Below are positions 36,497 to 45,271 of a DNA stretch of 64,000 bases, piece by piece (within the stretch, counting starts at the first letter, position 1; each line of letters starts with the position of its first letter). This DNA is from Methylocystis parvus OBBP (lineage in GTDB: Bacteria; Pseudomonadota; Alphaproteobacteria; Rhizobiales; Beijerinckiaceae). The stretch lies in NCBI RefSeq assembly GCF_027571405.1, contig NZ_CP092968.1:3742001-3806000 (forward strand), read 5' to 3'. The notes under the pieces were generated by a model. The model ran no database searches. It was not told the origin of the DNA and was given only the letters and a program-made list of their open reading frames with translations. The position numbers and the translations under genes are program-made.

Positions 36497-36997
36497 TCAT
36501 TTTAGCGCCTGTTTCAGCTCCTTGAATGCGGCGCGCAAGTGCTTCTCGACCATATTGCGCGAAATGCCGAGCCGGCGCGCAATCTCCTCCTGATGCAGGT
36601 TCTCGAACCTGCGCATGATGAAAACCTCCCGGCAGCGGGGCGGCAAGGCGTCCAGGGCGGCAAAAAACCTCGAGACGGATTCCTCGGCCTCGAGACGGGC
36701 GGCGGGCGAGGGCGCGGGGCCCAGCAATTCGTCGACCGTCAATCCGGCCACGACATATTTGTTTTCCGTTCTTCGGCGGCGCGCATAATCCCTGGCGAGA
36801 TTGGCGGCCGTGGCGTGCAGCAGCGCGGCGGGATTGACGACGGCGCCGCGTTCGGCGTGACGCAGAACGCGGAGAAAGGTTTCCTGAGCGAGGTCGGGCG
36901 CGTTGTCCGCGCCCACCCTCCGCGTCAGAAAACGCAGGACGTCTCGCGCATGGCGCGCGATCACGTCACGAAGGGAATCTCGATCCTGGTCGGACAT
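36497..36997 (-). CDS. ECF sigma factor, FecI type
   Basis: A 166-residue extracytoplasmic-function sigma factor. Region 2 is seen as DLAQETFLRVLRHA with ANLARDYARRR, and region 4 as LDALPPRCREVFIMRRFENL followed by the helix-turn-helix QEEIARRLGISRNMVEKHL. With no own regulator other than the FecR beside it, it should be released when the receptor at 32631 is occupied and then transcribe that receptor gene. The start ATG at 36997 has no clear ribosome binding site. No autoregulatory promoter could be identified by eye. Confidence 0.94.
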   Translation of the reverse strand: MSDQDRDSLRDVIARHARDVLRFLTRRVGADNAPDLAQETFLRVLRHAERGAVVNPAALLHATAANLARDYARRRRTENKYVVAGLTVDELLGPAPSPAARLEAEESVSRFFAALDALPPRCREVFIMRRFENLHQEEIARRLGISRNMVEKHLRAAFKELKQALK

Positions 36998-37155
36998 GCG
37001 AAATGTCCATGATTTGTTGCTCGATGACTTTTCCTCGCCTCTTCCCCGGGCTGGGAAAGCGGCGCGCAGAAATGTCGAGCGGAGATAGGGGAGGCCGAGG
37101 CGCGTTGGCTACGGCGCCAGCGGGTGGAAATGCGTCTGGTGACGATATTAACTTG

Positions 37156-37575
37156 TCAGACAGATGCAGGCGGCGCGCGTGGCGACCAGGAGCTGCCCCA
37201 GCCGATCCGCTGTCGCTCCATTTCGTCCGCGGCGGCGGCAATCGCGGCGCTGCTCGGCTGCGGTTCCACAAGAGGGAGAAATGACAGGAGCGCGCCGACG
37301 AACAATAGTGAGGCGTCATGCGCCGCCTGCTTGCACAAAATGCAGCAATCAGAATGATCGTGCGCGTGGCCGGGAGGAACGTCCCCGCCGTCGTCGCGGC
37401 TCGGAGAGCAATAGCCGTCGGCGAGATGGACGCCGAACTCTACGTGGAAATTTTGCGAGGCCGCTATGAGCCGAGCGGCCGTGGGAAACAATCCCTGGAG
37501 GAAGAACAGGCAGAGCAAGGCGCACGCGACTGCTTCGCGCGCCGAAGGTCGCCGCTGTCCCCTGGAGTTCATCAT
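37156..37575 (-). CDS. DUF2946-like membrane protein, Cys/His motif
   Basis: A 139-residue protein with a hydrophobic N-terminal helix (AVACALLCLFFLQGLFPTAA) and a second hydrophobic segment (SLLFVGALLSFLPLV). Between them lies PPGHAHDHSDCCILCKQAAH, a His/Cys cluster of the kind found in DUF2946 proteins, which are often encoded next to copper receptors or copper resistance genes. The cluster could bind Cu(I) in the periplasm. Two adjacent ATGs (37575, 37572) are possible starts. It lies upstream of the FecI gene on the same strand and supports a copper role for that operon. Confidence 0.68.
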   Translation of the reverse strand: MMNSRGQRRPSAREAVACALLCLFFLQGLFPTAARLIAASQNFHVEFGVHLADGYCSPSRDDGGDVPPGHAHDHSDCCILCKQAAHDASLLFVGALLSFLPLVEPQPSSAAIAAAADEMERQRIGWGSSWSPRAPPASV

Positions 37576-37987
37576 CTTCGCGATGGTAGAGGGGCGGAAT
37601 CGCGAGTGTCAAGAGACGGTCGCCATGGAGCCGAGCGATTTGATCGCCTGTTGCATGGAGACGATAAGCGCCAATTTTTTCTACAACGATTTGGCCATGG
37701 CGAGCGGGATGGGCGCCAAATTGGGCCTCGTGAGTCTCATCATCGGATCGGCGACCGCCTTGGTTGATCCCACGAGAAGAAGACGCCAAACCAATACGGA
37801 AAGTTGGATAGTTTCGTGAGCGCGGGTCAGAAGGTCCCCTTCCGTTTGTCGACTCCGGAGAAGCGTTGCCATTCCACAAAACATGAGGCAAGGCTTTTCG
37901 AGCCGCCGACATTCTCGGGCGCAAAGCAGGCGAATTTCGGGGCTCCGTTCACGCCGCCGGAGTTCGAATCGCGCCAGGAGCGACGCT
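37576..37987. other. gap with no confident gene
   Basis: About 410 bp. A plus-strand frame of 64 codons beginning at 37624 (MEPSDLIACCMETIS) and a minus-strand frame ending at 37681 both exist, but neither has a good ribosome binding site or a recognised motif. Confidence 0.4.
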
Positions 37988-38401
37988 ATGCCTCGTCTCG
38001 TTTTTGCCGTCATTTTTTCAGGACTATTGCTCACTCCCGCCCATGCCGACGCGTGCATGGACAAAGCGACGGCGCAGGCCGATATGAACGAATGCGCGGC
38101 CAAAGCCTTTCATGCCGCCGACAATGAACTGAACGCGTCCTTCCGCCAATTGCAACGCCGGCTGAGCGATGACGCCGACACGGGGAAGCGGCTGGTCTCC
38201 GCTCAACGCGCCTGGGTCGCGTTTCGCGACGCCGAATGCGCATTCTCTTCGTCAGGCGTGACAGGCGGCACGGCCTATCCGATGATCTACGCAATGTGCC
38301 TCGAAGGCCTGACGCGAAAGCGCGTCGGCGATTTCAAATCCTATTTGACCTGCGGCGACAAGGAAGGCGATCTGAGTTGCCCCATACAGGGATCGCATTG
38401 A
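37988..38401 (+). CDS. LprI-like secreted protein (lysozyme-inhibitor LprI N-terminal domain family)
   Basis: A 137-residue exported protein with a signal peptide (LVFAVIFSGLLLTPAHA). The mature part shows the LprI-like pattern: ACMDKATAQADMNECAAKAF near the start, then ADNELNASFRQLQRRL, then LVSAQRAWVAFRDAECAF and MIYAMCLEGLTRKRV. Six Cys are expected to pair. Family members include a mycobacterial lysozyme inhibitor, but most have no known role. The ribosome binding site AGGAG precedes the ATG at 37988. It is the last gene of the chromosomal block before the tRNA scar. Confidence 0.82.
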   Translation: MPRLVFAVIFSGLLLTPAHADACMDKATAQADMNECAAKAFHAADNELNASFRQLQRRLSDDADTGKRLVSAQRAWVAFRDAECAFSSSGVTGGTAYPMIYAMCLEGLTRKRVGDFKSYLTCGDKEGDLSCPIQGSH

Positions 38402-38639
38402 GGTTATGCGCGGGCGACTGCTCTTGCTGCTCGGCCCGGCGGCCACCGTCGCGATCAGATGCGCGTCCGGCCTGCTCACCGCTTCACCGGCGCATGGCTT
38501 GCGCGCCGGCCGGGCAATGGAGGCCAAAGCCTGCAGCGTGAGCGCCGCAGCGGGAGGCGAAAATCTCGCGCCGTGGCGACACGAGCTAATCAAGGGGCTT
38601 GTTTGTGGCGGTTTTTGCCGTCTAACTTATTGTTTTTAT
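38402..38639. other. gap before the tRNA fragment
   Basis: About 240 bp with no gene I can support. A plus-strand frame here ends in WWSQTESNRRPLQCH, a well-known artefact of reading a tRNA 3' end in the wrong strand. Confidence 0.5.
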
Positions 38640-38685
<46 letters not shown>

Positions 38686-38802
38686 GTTATGATTTATAGT
38701 TCCCGCAGGTTTCCTAGGTTTTCCGATGATACATAAAGCCCTTGCAGATCAGTGTATAACGGTTCATTCTGATTTCTGGTCATACCCTGAGATTGATTTT
38801 CC

Positions 38803-38824
38803 GTGGCTACATGGTGGCTACATG
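38803..38824. repeat. tandem 11-bp repeat upstream of the integrase gene
   Basis: GTGGCTACATG occurs twice in direct succession (38803-38813 and 38814-38824), ending 11 bp before the integrase ATG. The one-turn period would put two bound proteins on the same face of the helix. Confidence 0.8.
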
Positions 38825-38835
38825 GCGAGGCGAAG

Positions 38836-40134
38836 ATGCCGGCTCTCAAGCTCACGAAGCGTAACGTCGATGCAATCCAACCGGCTCAGGGTTCTGCCCC
38901 TGATTTCTATTACGACCCTGATCTCGCGGGCTTTGGCGTGCGCGTCACGTCGACTGGCTCAAAAAGCTGGGTAGTGGAATATCGCCCCCATGGTGGCGGG
39001 CGCGCCGTGACCAAGCGCCGCGTTACCCTCGGCAAGGTGGGAGCGCTGACTCCAGACCAAGCGCGACGCGCGGCGGCTGAAATGCTGGCGCAAGTGCGTC
39101 TAGGCGCTGACCCGGCCACCGAGAAGACAGAGCGACGTAAATCCCTCACGGTCGGCGATCTTCTGGCTCTCTTCGATGAGCAATACGTCGCCACCATGGT
39201 GAAGCCTGGCACCGCTGTTAGCCATCGGATTGCGCTGGGCGAGCTTCGCCGTGCTCACGGCGGCGTGAAGGCGGAGGCGCTATCGCGCGCGCAGGTCGCT
39301 TCGCTCCATGCACGCATGGCCGATCGGCCCTATGCAGCAAATCGGGCGGCTGCAGTCTGGGGCAAGGTGTTTACCTGGGGTGCATCGCGGGGCCTTGTTC
39401 CCGAGGGGCATAACCCAACGAAGGGCCTCCAGAAATACAGAGAGCAGGGTCGTGAGCGCTTTCTGACCTCCGACGAATTGGCCCGTCTCGGAACGGCCCT
39501 CGCGGACGGTGAAACCGTTGGTCTGCCCTATGAGGTCGACGAGGCGAAGCCGAATGCGAAGCATGCGGCCAAGCCCGAAAATAGGCGCGTTATGTTGGAC
39601 CCCTTCGCCGTCGGCGCCATCCGGCTCTTGATCCTCACCGGCGCGCGGCTGCGAGAAATCCTCGACGCCAAATGGTCCGAAGTGGATATGGAACGCGGCG
39701 TCATCTTCCTCTCGGACAGCAAGACAGGCCGCAAGCCAATTTATCTCTCGGCCGCTGCCCAAGAAGTGCTCGCGAGCCTGCCGCGGATCGAGGGCAACCC
39801 GCACATCATTGCCGGGGCGAAGGAAGGCGCGCCGCGCGCGGACCTGAAGAAGCCGTGGGCGGCTGTTTGCCGAGCCGCCGGTCTAAAGGGTGTTCGCATC
39901 CATGATCTTCGCCACAGCTTTGCTTCCTTTGGTGCCGGCGCATCGCTCGGACTGCCAATCATCGGCAAGCTGCTCGGGCACACCCAGGCGGCGACGACCG
40001 CACGCTACGCCCATCTGGACGCTGACCCGCTGCGGCGCGCGGTCGACACGATCGGGGCGACGATCGCGGCGGCGATGGAGGGAAACAAAGGCGGCGATGT
40101 CGTCCCGCTCAGGAAGTCGGGCGGCAACAAATGA
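38836..40134 (+). CDS. tyrosine site-specific integrase
   Basis: A 432-residue integrase of the tRNA-targeting P4/CTn type. The N-terminal arm-binding domain (DUF4102-like) is seen as LKLTKRNVDAIQPAQ with DPDLAGFGVRVTSTGSKSW. The catalytic domain has all key residues: Arg in LTGARLREIL, His-x-x-Arg in IHDLRHSFASF, His in KLLGHTQAATTARYAHL and its Tyr. A short insert rich in Glu and Lys (VDEAKPNAKHAAKPENRR) precedes the catalytic Arg. The ATG at 38836 has GAGG eight bases upstream. Its stop codon overlaps the ATG of the next gene (ATGA). It lies beside the tRNA-Ala half, as expected for its target. Confidence 0.95.
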   Translation: MPALKLTKRNVDAIQPAQGSAPDFYYDPDLAGFGVRVTSTGSKSWVVEYRPHGGGRAVTKRRVTLGKVGALTPDQARRAAAEMLAQVRLGADPATEKTERRKSLTVGDLLALFDEQYVATMVKPGTAVSHRIALGELRRAHGGVKAEALSRAQVASLHARMADRPYAANRAAAVWGKVFTWGASRGLVPEGHNPTKGLQKYREQGRERFLTSDELARLGTALADGETVGLPYEVDEAKPNAKHAAKPENRRVMLDPFAVGAIRLLILTGARLREILDAKWSEVDMERGVIFLSDSKTGRKPIYLSAAAQEVLASLPRIEGNPHIIAGAKEGAPRADLKKPWAAVCRAAGLKGVRIHDLRHSFASFGAGASLGLPIIGKLLGHTQAATTARYAHLDADPLRRAVDTIGATIAAAMEGNKGGDVVPLRKSGGNK

Positions 40135-41066
40135 AAAAGGTAAGTCCGTCGAACTTCGGCGGCGAGGGCGGCAACGTCAAATTATCGCGCAAACCGCGCA
40201 AATCGCGCTCGACGTTCTACAGCGAGCCGGAACATGCGCCGACCTTCGAGCCGAAGGCTAATGACTGGATAGAGATCGAGCGCGGTTACGGCCATGAGCT
40301 TCCCCAAGCCTTGCGCGACCAGATCAAGGACATCGTCGACGACTATCTGTGGTTTTTCCACTGCGACAGGAACAAGTCTTACGCGAGTGACGCAATCGCC
40401 TATCTTGAGAAGATCACAAGAGCGCCCTTTCCCACCGCCGCATTAGCCAAGACGCCGCGCAATCCTGCGCATAAGGCGGCCAGAGACGTCCTGCTTCAAT
40501 GTTACCTGTTCGGCGATGCCTTGCTCGATGATGAATGTGGCTTGGCGAATTTCCTTGAAACGCCGGAAAAGATCATCTCCGCATCGAACGCCCTGTTGGC
40601 GAACATGACAGTCCACGACATGGCTCCAAACAGGAAAAAGCCAGTCGAATGGGATAAGATGGTCGTGCGCCTGATCTTGGCGTTGCGATCATACGGCCTA
40701 CCTTACACGGTAAATAAGCGGGGCACGTTGGAAGGCGCTTCGCCTGTTGTGTCCCTTTTGCACGGCATACAAGATCAAGTCCCCGCGGAATGCAGACTAC
40801 ATATCGGCCGCGATGGAGAAGCGACCGATGAGACGATGGCGGCGGCGGCAAGCGCGGCATGGGTAGCTTACAAGGCAAGCTCGGAAGGCAGACACACCCT
40901 GCGCGAGCAGGCGAAACTCGAGAGAGCAAGAAGCGAGGGGGGAGACTACGAAATCTTGGGGAGAGCTGAGCGGTTCAACCGAGTGATGAAATATATCAGA
41001 AATCGCCAGCATAAAAGGCTTGCGCGCACCTCGGCGGTTGCAAACGCACCGAAAACTCCAAGTTAA
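40131..41066 (+). CDS. hypothetical protein coupled to the integrase
   Basis: A 311-residue soluble protein without a recognised domain. It begins basic and Ser-rich (KLSRKPRKSRSTFYSE) and then becomes a mostly helical, acidic-basic mixed protein (HELPQALRDQIKDIVDDYLW, LLQCYLFGDALLDDE). The C terminus is again basic (RVMKYIRNRQHKRLARTS). Its ATG overlaps the integrase stop by four bases, so it is translated from the same message. The GC content is somewhat lower than in the chromosomal block. It may be an accessory of integration or replication; this is only inferred from position. Confidence 0.65.
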   Translation: MKKVSPSNFGGEGGNVKLSRKPRKSRSTFYSEPEHAPTFEPKANDWIEIERGYGHELPQALRDQIKDIVDDYLWFFHCDRNKSYASDAIAYLEKITRAPFPTAALAKTPRNPAHKAARDVLLQCYLFGDALLDDECGLANFLETPEKIISASNALLANMTVHDMAPNRKKPVEWDKMVVRLILALRSYGLPYTVNKRGTLEGASPVVSLLHGIQDQVPAECRLHIGRDGEATDETMAAAASAAWVAYKASSEGRHTLREQAKLERARSEGGDYEILGRAERFNRVMKYIRNRQHKRLARTSAVANAPKTPS

Positions 41067-41099
41067 CATCCCTCAGTTCGGGAGCTACTGGGGATAATT

Positions 41100-41128
41100 G
41101 GGAGCCTCCATCGTCTTGGAGGTTTCCC
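41100..41128 (+). promoter_or_regulatory. hairpin that covers the ribosome binding site of the HTH gene
   Basis: CCTCC (41105-41109) pairs with GGAGG (41118-41122), extended by GGGA (41100-41103) with TCCC (41125-41128). GGAGG is the Shine-Dalgarno of the gene starting at 41130, so the folded leader would hide it. Confidence 0.55.
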
Positions 41129-41129
41129 C

Positions 41130-41405
41130 ATGGCCCTTCCGCCGCCGTCATCCGTCTCTGGAAAATCGACCCTCGATTCCGTGGCCGGCGAGCCGCCGCG
41201 CTACCTGCGCCGCAAGCAGGCCGGCAGCTACCTCTCCGAGAAATACGGTTTCGGCGCCGCGCGCACCCTGGCGAAGGCGGCCGTGACCGGTGACGGCCCG
41301 GAATATCACAAGGCCGGCCGGATCGTGCTCTACACGCGCGAGGCCCTGGACAAATGGGCGCTCGCCAAGATCGGCTCCGCCCGCCGCTCGACTTCCGCCG
41401 CTTAG
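41130..41405 (+). CDS. small helix-turn-helix DNA-binding protein (excisionase/AlpA-like role)
   Basis: A 91-residue protein with a MerR/excisionase-like pattern: PPRYLRRKQAGSYLSEKYGF suggests the helix-turn-helix, and EYHKAGRIVLYTREALDKWA matches the wing and end helix in which such proteins read 'GRRVLYRREDLDAWL'. Proteins of this type act as recombination directionality factors or as AlpA-like regulators in phage satellites. GGAGG precedes the ATG but is held in a hairpin. It stands between the integrase pair and the replication gene, the usual place of alpA or xis. Confidence 0.75.
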   Translation: MALPPPSSVSGKSTLDSVAGEPPRYLRRKQAGSYLSEKYGFGAARTLAKAAVTGDGPEYHKAGRIVLYTREALDKWALAKIGSARRSTSAA

Positions 41406-41435
41406 CGCCGCTTCTCGCTTCGAGAGAAGCCGGCT

Positions 41436-44400
41436 ATGTCCGCCAAGCGCTCGACTGACGACTACGACGGGCCCGTCCACCGACAGACTTCGTCGCATGA
41501 GTGCGAGAGCGAGAATGATCGGCAGGATCGGCGTCGAGACCTGCCGCTTATCCGTGATGCGTTGAATGATCGCGCCGTCGAACTTGTCTCCTATTTGTTG
41601 GGCGCGGAGCCGAACCGCCGCCTGAGCAACCGGCGGGCAAAGCGTTGGGGTCGTAAGGGCTCGTTTGCCCTTGCGCTGACAGGCCGCAAACGCGGGCTCT
41701 ACTATGATCATGAAGCACAGGAAGGCGGCGACCTTTTTCACCTGATCCGCAAGTATGCAGTTAGGGATTTCGCCGGCGCCGTCCAGTGGGCGTGCGACTG
41801 GCTCGGGTGGGGCGAAGGTCACGCCCCAGAGCCCCGCAAATCCGACATGCTCCGCCGGGAGCGCCAAGAGCGAGAGGCGCGCGAAGCCGCCCGACAGGCC
41901 GCCGAGGACGCCAAAAGAGCCGCCATCGCGAAAAGAAAATTCGCCGAAGCACGACCGATTGAGGGAACGCCTGGCGAAGTGTATCTGCGCGAGACGCGCG
42001 GCATTGACGTCGCGGCTTTTCCCGACGCTTTCCGCTGGCATGAAGGAGAGCGCGCCGTCATTTGCGCCGTCACGAAGGACGATGGCGAGGTCGTCGCCGC
42101 GCAAATGATCGCTGTCACGCCGGACGGCAAGAAAGACGTCGCCCGCTGGCCCGACAAGGGCGGCGCGAAGACATCGATCGGCCCGGTGGGAAACGGCGCT
42201 GTCCGTCTGCCAGGCCCCGCCAACGGGCCGGTCTGTATCTGCGAAGGCCCGGAGACGGGTCTGACCATATGGGCCGCGACGGGCTACGAGACGCTGATCC
42301 TGCTCGGGGGGTTGCGCCGTGCCGAAAGGATGGCGCCCGCCGGACGCCGCGTGATTTTGTGCAAAGACGACGACAAGCGCATTTCCCCCAGCGGGAATTC
42401 TGTCAGGTCCGCCCTCCGCGCGCTACGCGCGAAAGGCATCGACGTCCGCGAGGCGACGCCCTTCGAAATCAGGCGCGGCGATAAGCGCGACTTCAATGAC
42501 CTCGTCAAAGAAAGCGGACTTGCCGCCGTCCGCGAACGCATCCACATGGTGGCGATCGACTCGGATGATGTGACTCAGTTTATCTCCATCGACGACGCAC
42601 GCGCACAAGTCGACGAGCGAGTCAGAAACTTTTTTGATTTGGTGGAAGCGCAGAAGGCGGGAGAGGCTGAGACTGATGAACCGAGTGCCAATAAAGCTGA
42701 TGATGGCGACGGAGTGAGAATAGATTACGTAGGTCCGCCACATGTCCATGCGCTCGGGATCACCGTCGGGGTAGGAAAAACCGAGGCGGCCCTGCGCCAT
42801 GCACGGCGCACGCTGGTGAGACTGCGAGCGGCAGGCGACAACCGCGCGATCGTGATCGCGGTGCCGGAGCACAGGCTTTCCGACGAAGTCGCGGCTCGAT
42901 TCAGGGAGATGACGGAGCAGGCTGGCCTCAGCTTTGAAGCCGAGGTCTGGCGCGGCCGAGAGGCCGATCTGCCGGGCGGTGAAAACGGCGAGAAAATGTG
43001 TGCAGACATTGAATCCGTTCGCCTCGCACAAAAGCACTTTGCCCAGATCAACGAGGAAGTCTGCCTGGGAAAAGGCCCGGGCGGTGAACACCCCTGCGCT
43101 TACCTGTATGCTTGCGCCTATCGCGATCAATTTGATGCCGATGCGGATTTGTGGGTCGTCTCGCATCAAATCCTGTTTCATCCCTTCCCGCCTGCGATCG
43201 AGGGGCGCGGCGTCGCGGCGATCGTGGTGGACGAGAGCCCCTGGCAGGCCGGGCTGATCGGCGTCGAGGGGAGCGGGATCGAGGTCGAATTGTCCTGGAT
43301 GTGTTCCCAGCCGGTCCCGCCTGCCATGGATGGCGAGCGCCTCCGCGATATACGCGGACGACTGGCATGGGCGGTTACTCGTTCTCCTGACGGGCCGCTT
43401 AAACGAGCGGCCCTCCATGCCGTTGGATTCGACAATGAAACAGGACCGTTCGCAGAACTCCAAGAGTGGCGACGTAAGCAGAACGAAGGAAACTGGCGGG
43501 AGCGCATAGAGAACGCTTCCCTGCATCCGCTGATGCTAATTTGGAAGGCCGTCGCCGACCTTATGAACCGCGGAGGCCCTGAAGCCTCTGGTCGCCTGGC
43601 CATCGTCCGCCGCAAAGAGGACGGCGTGCGCGTGCTGCGCGTAAGCGGGCTCGCCTCGATCAATGAGGATTGGCGAGTTCCGACTCTTCTAATAGACGCC
43701 GTGCTCGATGTAGAGCTGGTGCGACCATTCTGGCCCAATATCGTGAACTTGGGGCAGTTCGACGTGAGCGCCGCCAATCAGGTCGTTCGACAGGCGACCG
43801 GAAAGTCATGGGCAAAGAGCTCACTCGAGCCGCCGAAGTCACATGGGGCTCAATCCGCGCTGAATTCGCCAGCTAATCCGGACGCGCCGAGCGACGACAA
43901 GCACGCGGCGAGAGCCGAGACCGCCGCTCGGGCGAGACGTCGGGTGCACGCCATCAGCCTGAAGCGGGAGCGGGAGCTCGGGGGGAAACTGCTGGTGATC
44001 GGCAATAAGGCCGTCGTGCAGGCGATGCAGTTCCCGCCAGACGTCAATGTCGGACATTTTGGCGCGATAGCCGGGCACGACGAATGGCGCGACGTGCGCC
44101 TTGTCGTGATCCTCGGCCGCCCCATGCCGGCGCCGCAGCAGGTCGAGCGAATGGCCGGTGCGATGACCGGGGCTGCACCTGAGACCACAAACGGCGAGTG
44201 GTATGGCCGTGGCGACGCCTATCGCTTGAAGCGCGAGGGCAATAGCTTGGTGCGCGTCCTCGCGGAAACGGATATTCACCCGGACCCCATAGCCGAGCGC
44301 ATGCGGCAGCGCATTTGCATCGGCGAACTCGTGCAGGCTATAGGGCGAGGCAGGGGCGTGAACCGGCAACCGGATGATCCCGTCGAGATCCTCGTGCTCG

Positions 44401-45203
44401 GTGACGCGATCCTGCCGGTGCCGGTGGATGAGTTCCTTCCGGACGACTCTCTGTGGCCGAGCCCCACCGATCAGATGCTGGCCGAGGGCGGCGTCGCCTT
44501 CGAGGACGGGACCAGCGCGGCGATGGCCTATCCGATGCTTTGGAGGACCGCCGGGGCGGCGCGAATGGCGCTACAGAGGGCAAGGGGAGCGAACCGCATC
44601 ACAAACCAGAGCTCCGTCACGATCTCCTATAATGAATTATCTATAGGGGAATGTGATGGAGCTCGCCCCTTTGATGCGGTTCGCTTCGTCCGGTTCCAAC
44701 GGGCCGGGAATGGCCAGGAGGTTCAGCGCGCCTGCTACGATGCACGCCGCATCGACGACCCCCACGCCGAAATCGAGCGCATGGTCGGGCCCCTCGTGAT
44801 GTTCGAGGCAGAGGGCCAGGAGGCGACGCCCGAGGCTGTGGGCGCAACCCTCGCATCCCGTATCCTCGCCGCGCTGGCGGACGGCGACATGCCGCGGAAC
44901 GAATTGAGGAGGAAGGTGGCCCAGCGCACCCCCAATGGCGAATTTGCCGAGGCGATCGCCACCCTTCTCGCCGGCGGCGATATTGCGGCCGCAAGCATCC
45001 CGCGCGCGACAGGCGGGAAGCCCACAACCTGCTACCGCCTCGCCGGACCGCAGGCGGCGCCCGCTACGGTCCCCGATGCGGAAGACCTGCCGTTCGTGAG
45101 CGTTGAAAATGCCGTGATTGTGGATGGCTCAGAGCCGGCGCCAGTCTTCGACGCTACCATGGTCGAGGAGTCGAGTGTTGACGACCAAGAACCACAATCG
45201 TGA
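41436..45203 (+). CDS. Toprim/helicase replication protein of phage-satellite or plasmid type
   Basis: A 1255-residue protein. The N-terminal third has a primase zinc-region remnant (RGLYYDHEAQEGGDLFHLI), a coiled, Arg/Ala-rich linker and a Toprim domain with PVCICEGPETGLTIW (Glu) and VILCKDDDKRI (Asp-x-Asp), about residues 265-310. The middle has a helicase-like motor with Walker A-like GITVGVGKTEAALRHA near residue 442, Walker B-like AAIVVDESPW near 595, and motif VI-like ELVQAIGRGRGVNR near 970. Such primase-helicase proteins start replication of P4-like satellites and plasmids. The gene fills half of the element. Its stop TGA overlaps an in-frame GTG of the terminase gene. Confidence 0.8.
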   Translation: MSAKRSTDDYDGPVHRQTSSHECESENDRQDRRRDLPLIRDALNDRAVELVSYLLGAEPNRRLSNRRAKRWGRKGSFALALTGRKRGLYYDHEAQEGGDLFHLIRKYAVRDFAGAVQWACDWLGWGEGHAPEPRKSDMLRRERQEREAREAARQAAEDAKRAAIAKRKFAEARPIEGTPGEVYLRETRGIDVAAFPDAFRWHEGERAVICAVTKDDGEVVAAQMIAVTPDGKKDVARWPDKGGAKTSIGPVGNGAVRLPGPANGPVCICEGPETGLTIWAATGYETLILLGGLRRAERMAPAGRRVILCKDDDKRISPSGNSVRSALRALRAKGIDVREATPFEIRRGDKRDFNDLVKESGLAAVRERIHMVAIDSDDVTQFISIDDARAQVDERVRNFFDLVEAQKAGEAETDEPSANKADDGDGVRIDYVGPPHVHALGITVGVGKTEAALRHARRTLVRLRAAGDNRAIVIAVPEHRLSDEVAARFREMTEQAGLSFEAEVWRGREADLPGGENGEKMCADIESVRLAQKHFAQINEEVCLGKGPGGEHPCAYLYACAYRDQFDADADLWVVSHQILFHPFPPAIEGRGVAAIVVDESPWQAGLIGVEGSGIEVELSWMCSQPVPPAMDGERLRDIRGRLAWAVTRSPDGPLKRAALHAVGFDNETGPFAELQEWRRKQNEGNWRERIENASLHPLMLIWKAVADLMNRGGPEASGRLAIVRRKEDGVRVLRVSGLASINEDWRVPTLLIDAVLDVELVRPFWPNIVNLGQFDVSAANQVVRQATGKSWAKSSLEPPKSHGAQSALNSPANPDAPSDDKHAARAETAARARRRVHAISLKRERELGGKLLVIGNKAVVQAMQFPPDVNVGHFGAIAGHDEWRDVRLVVILGRPMPAPQQVERMAGAMTGAAPETTNGEWYGRGDAYRLKREGNSLVRVLAETDIHPDPIAERMRQRICIGELVQAIGRGRGVNRQPDDPVEILVLGDAILPVPVDEFLPDDSLWPSPTDQMLAEGGVAFEDGTSAAMAYPMLWRTAGAARMALQRARGANRITNQSSVTISYNELSIGECDGARPFDAVRFVRFQRAGNGQEVQRACYDARRIDDPHAEIERMVGPLVMFEAEGQEATPEAVGATLASRILAALADGDMPRNELRRKVAQRTPNGEFAEAIATLLAGGDIAAASIPRATGGKPTTCYRLAGPQAAPATVPDAEDLPFVSVENAVIVDGSEPAPVFDATMVEESSVDDQEPQS

Positions 45204-45271
45204 ACACGAAAACCTCTGTTGAGCAAGGCGCTGCCGGGATATCCATTGCTGAGATCGGAAAGGACAGAACC

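Noticed and set aside
36998..37155. Additional gene between FecI and the DUF2946-like gene
   Set aside because: Short frames only, with no ribosome binding site or motif; it is more likely the promoter region of the FecI operon.
37681..38103. Minus-strand frame of 140 codons with a signal-like start
   Set aside because: Its first third is antisense to the well supported LprI-like gene.
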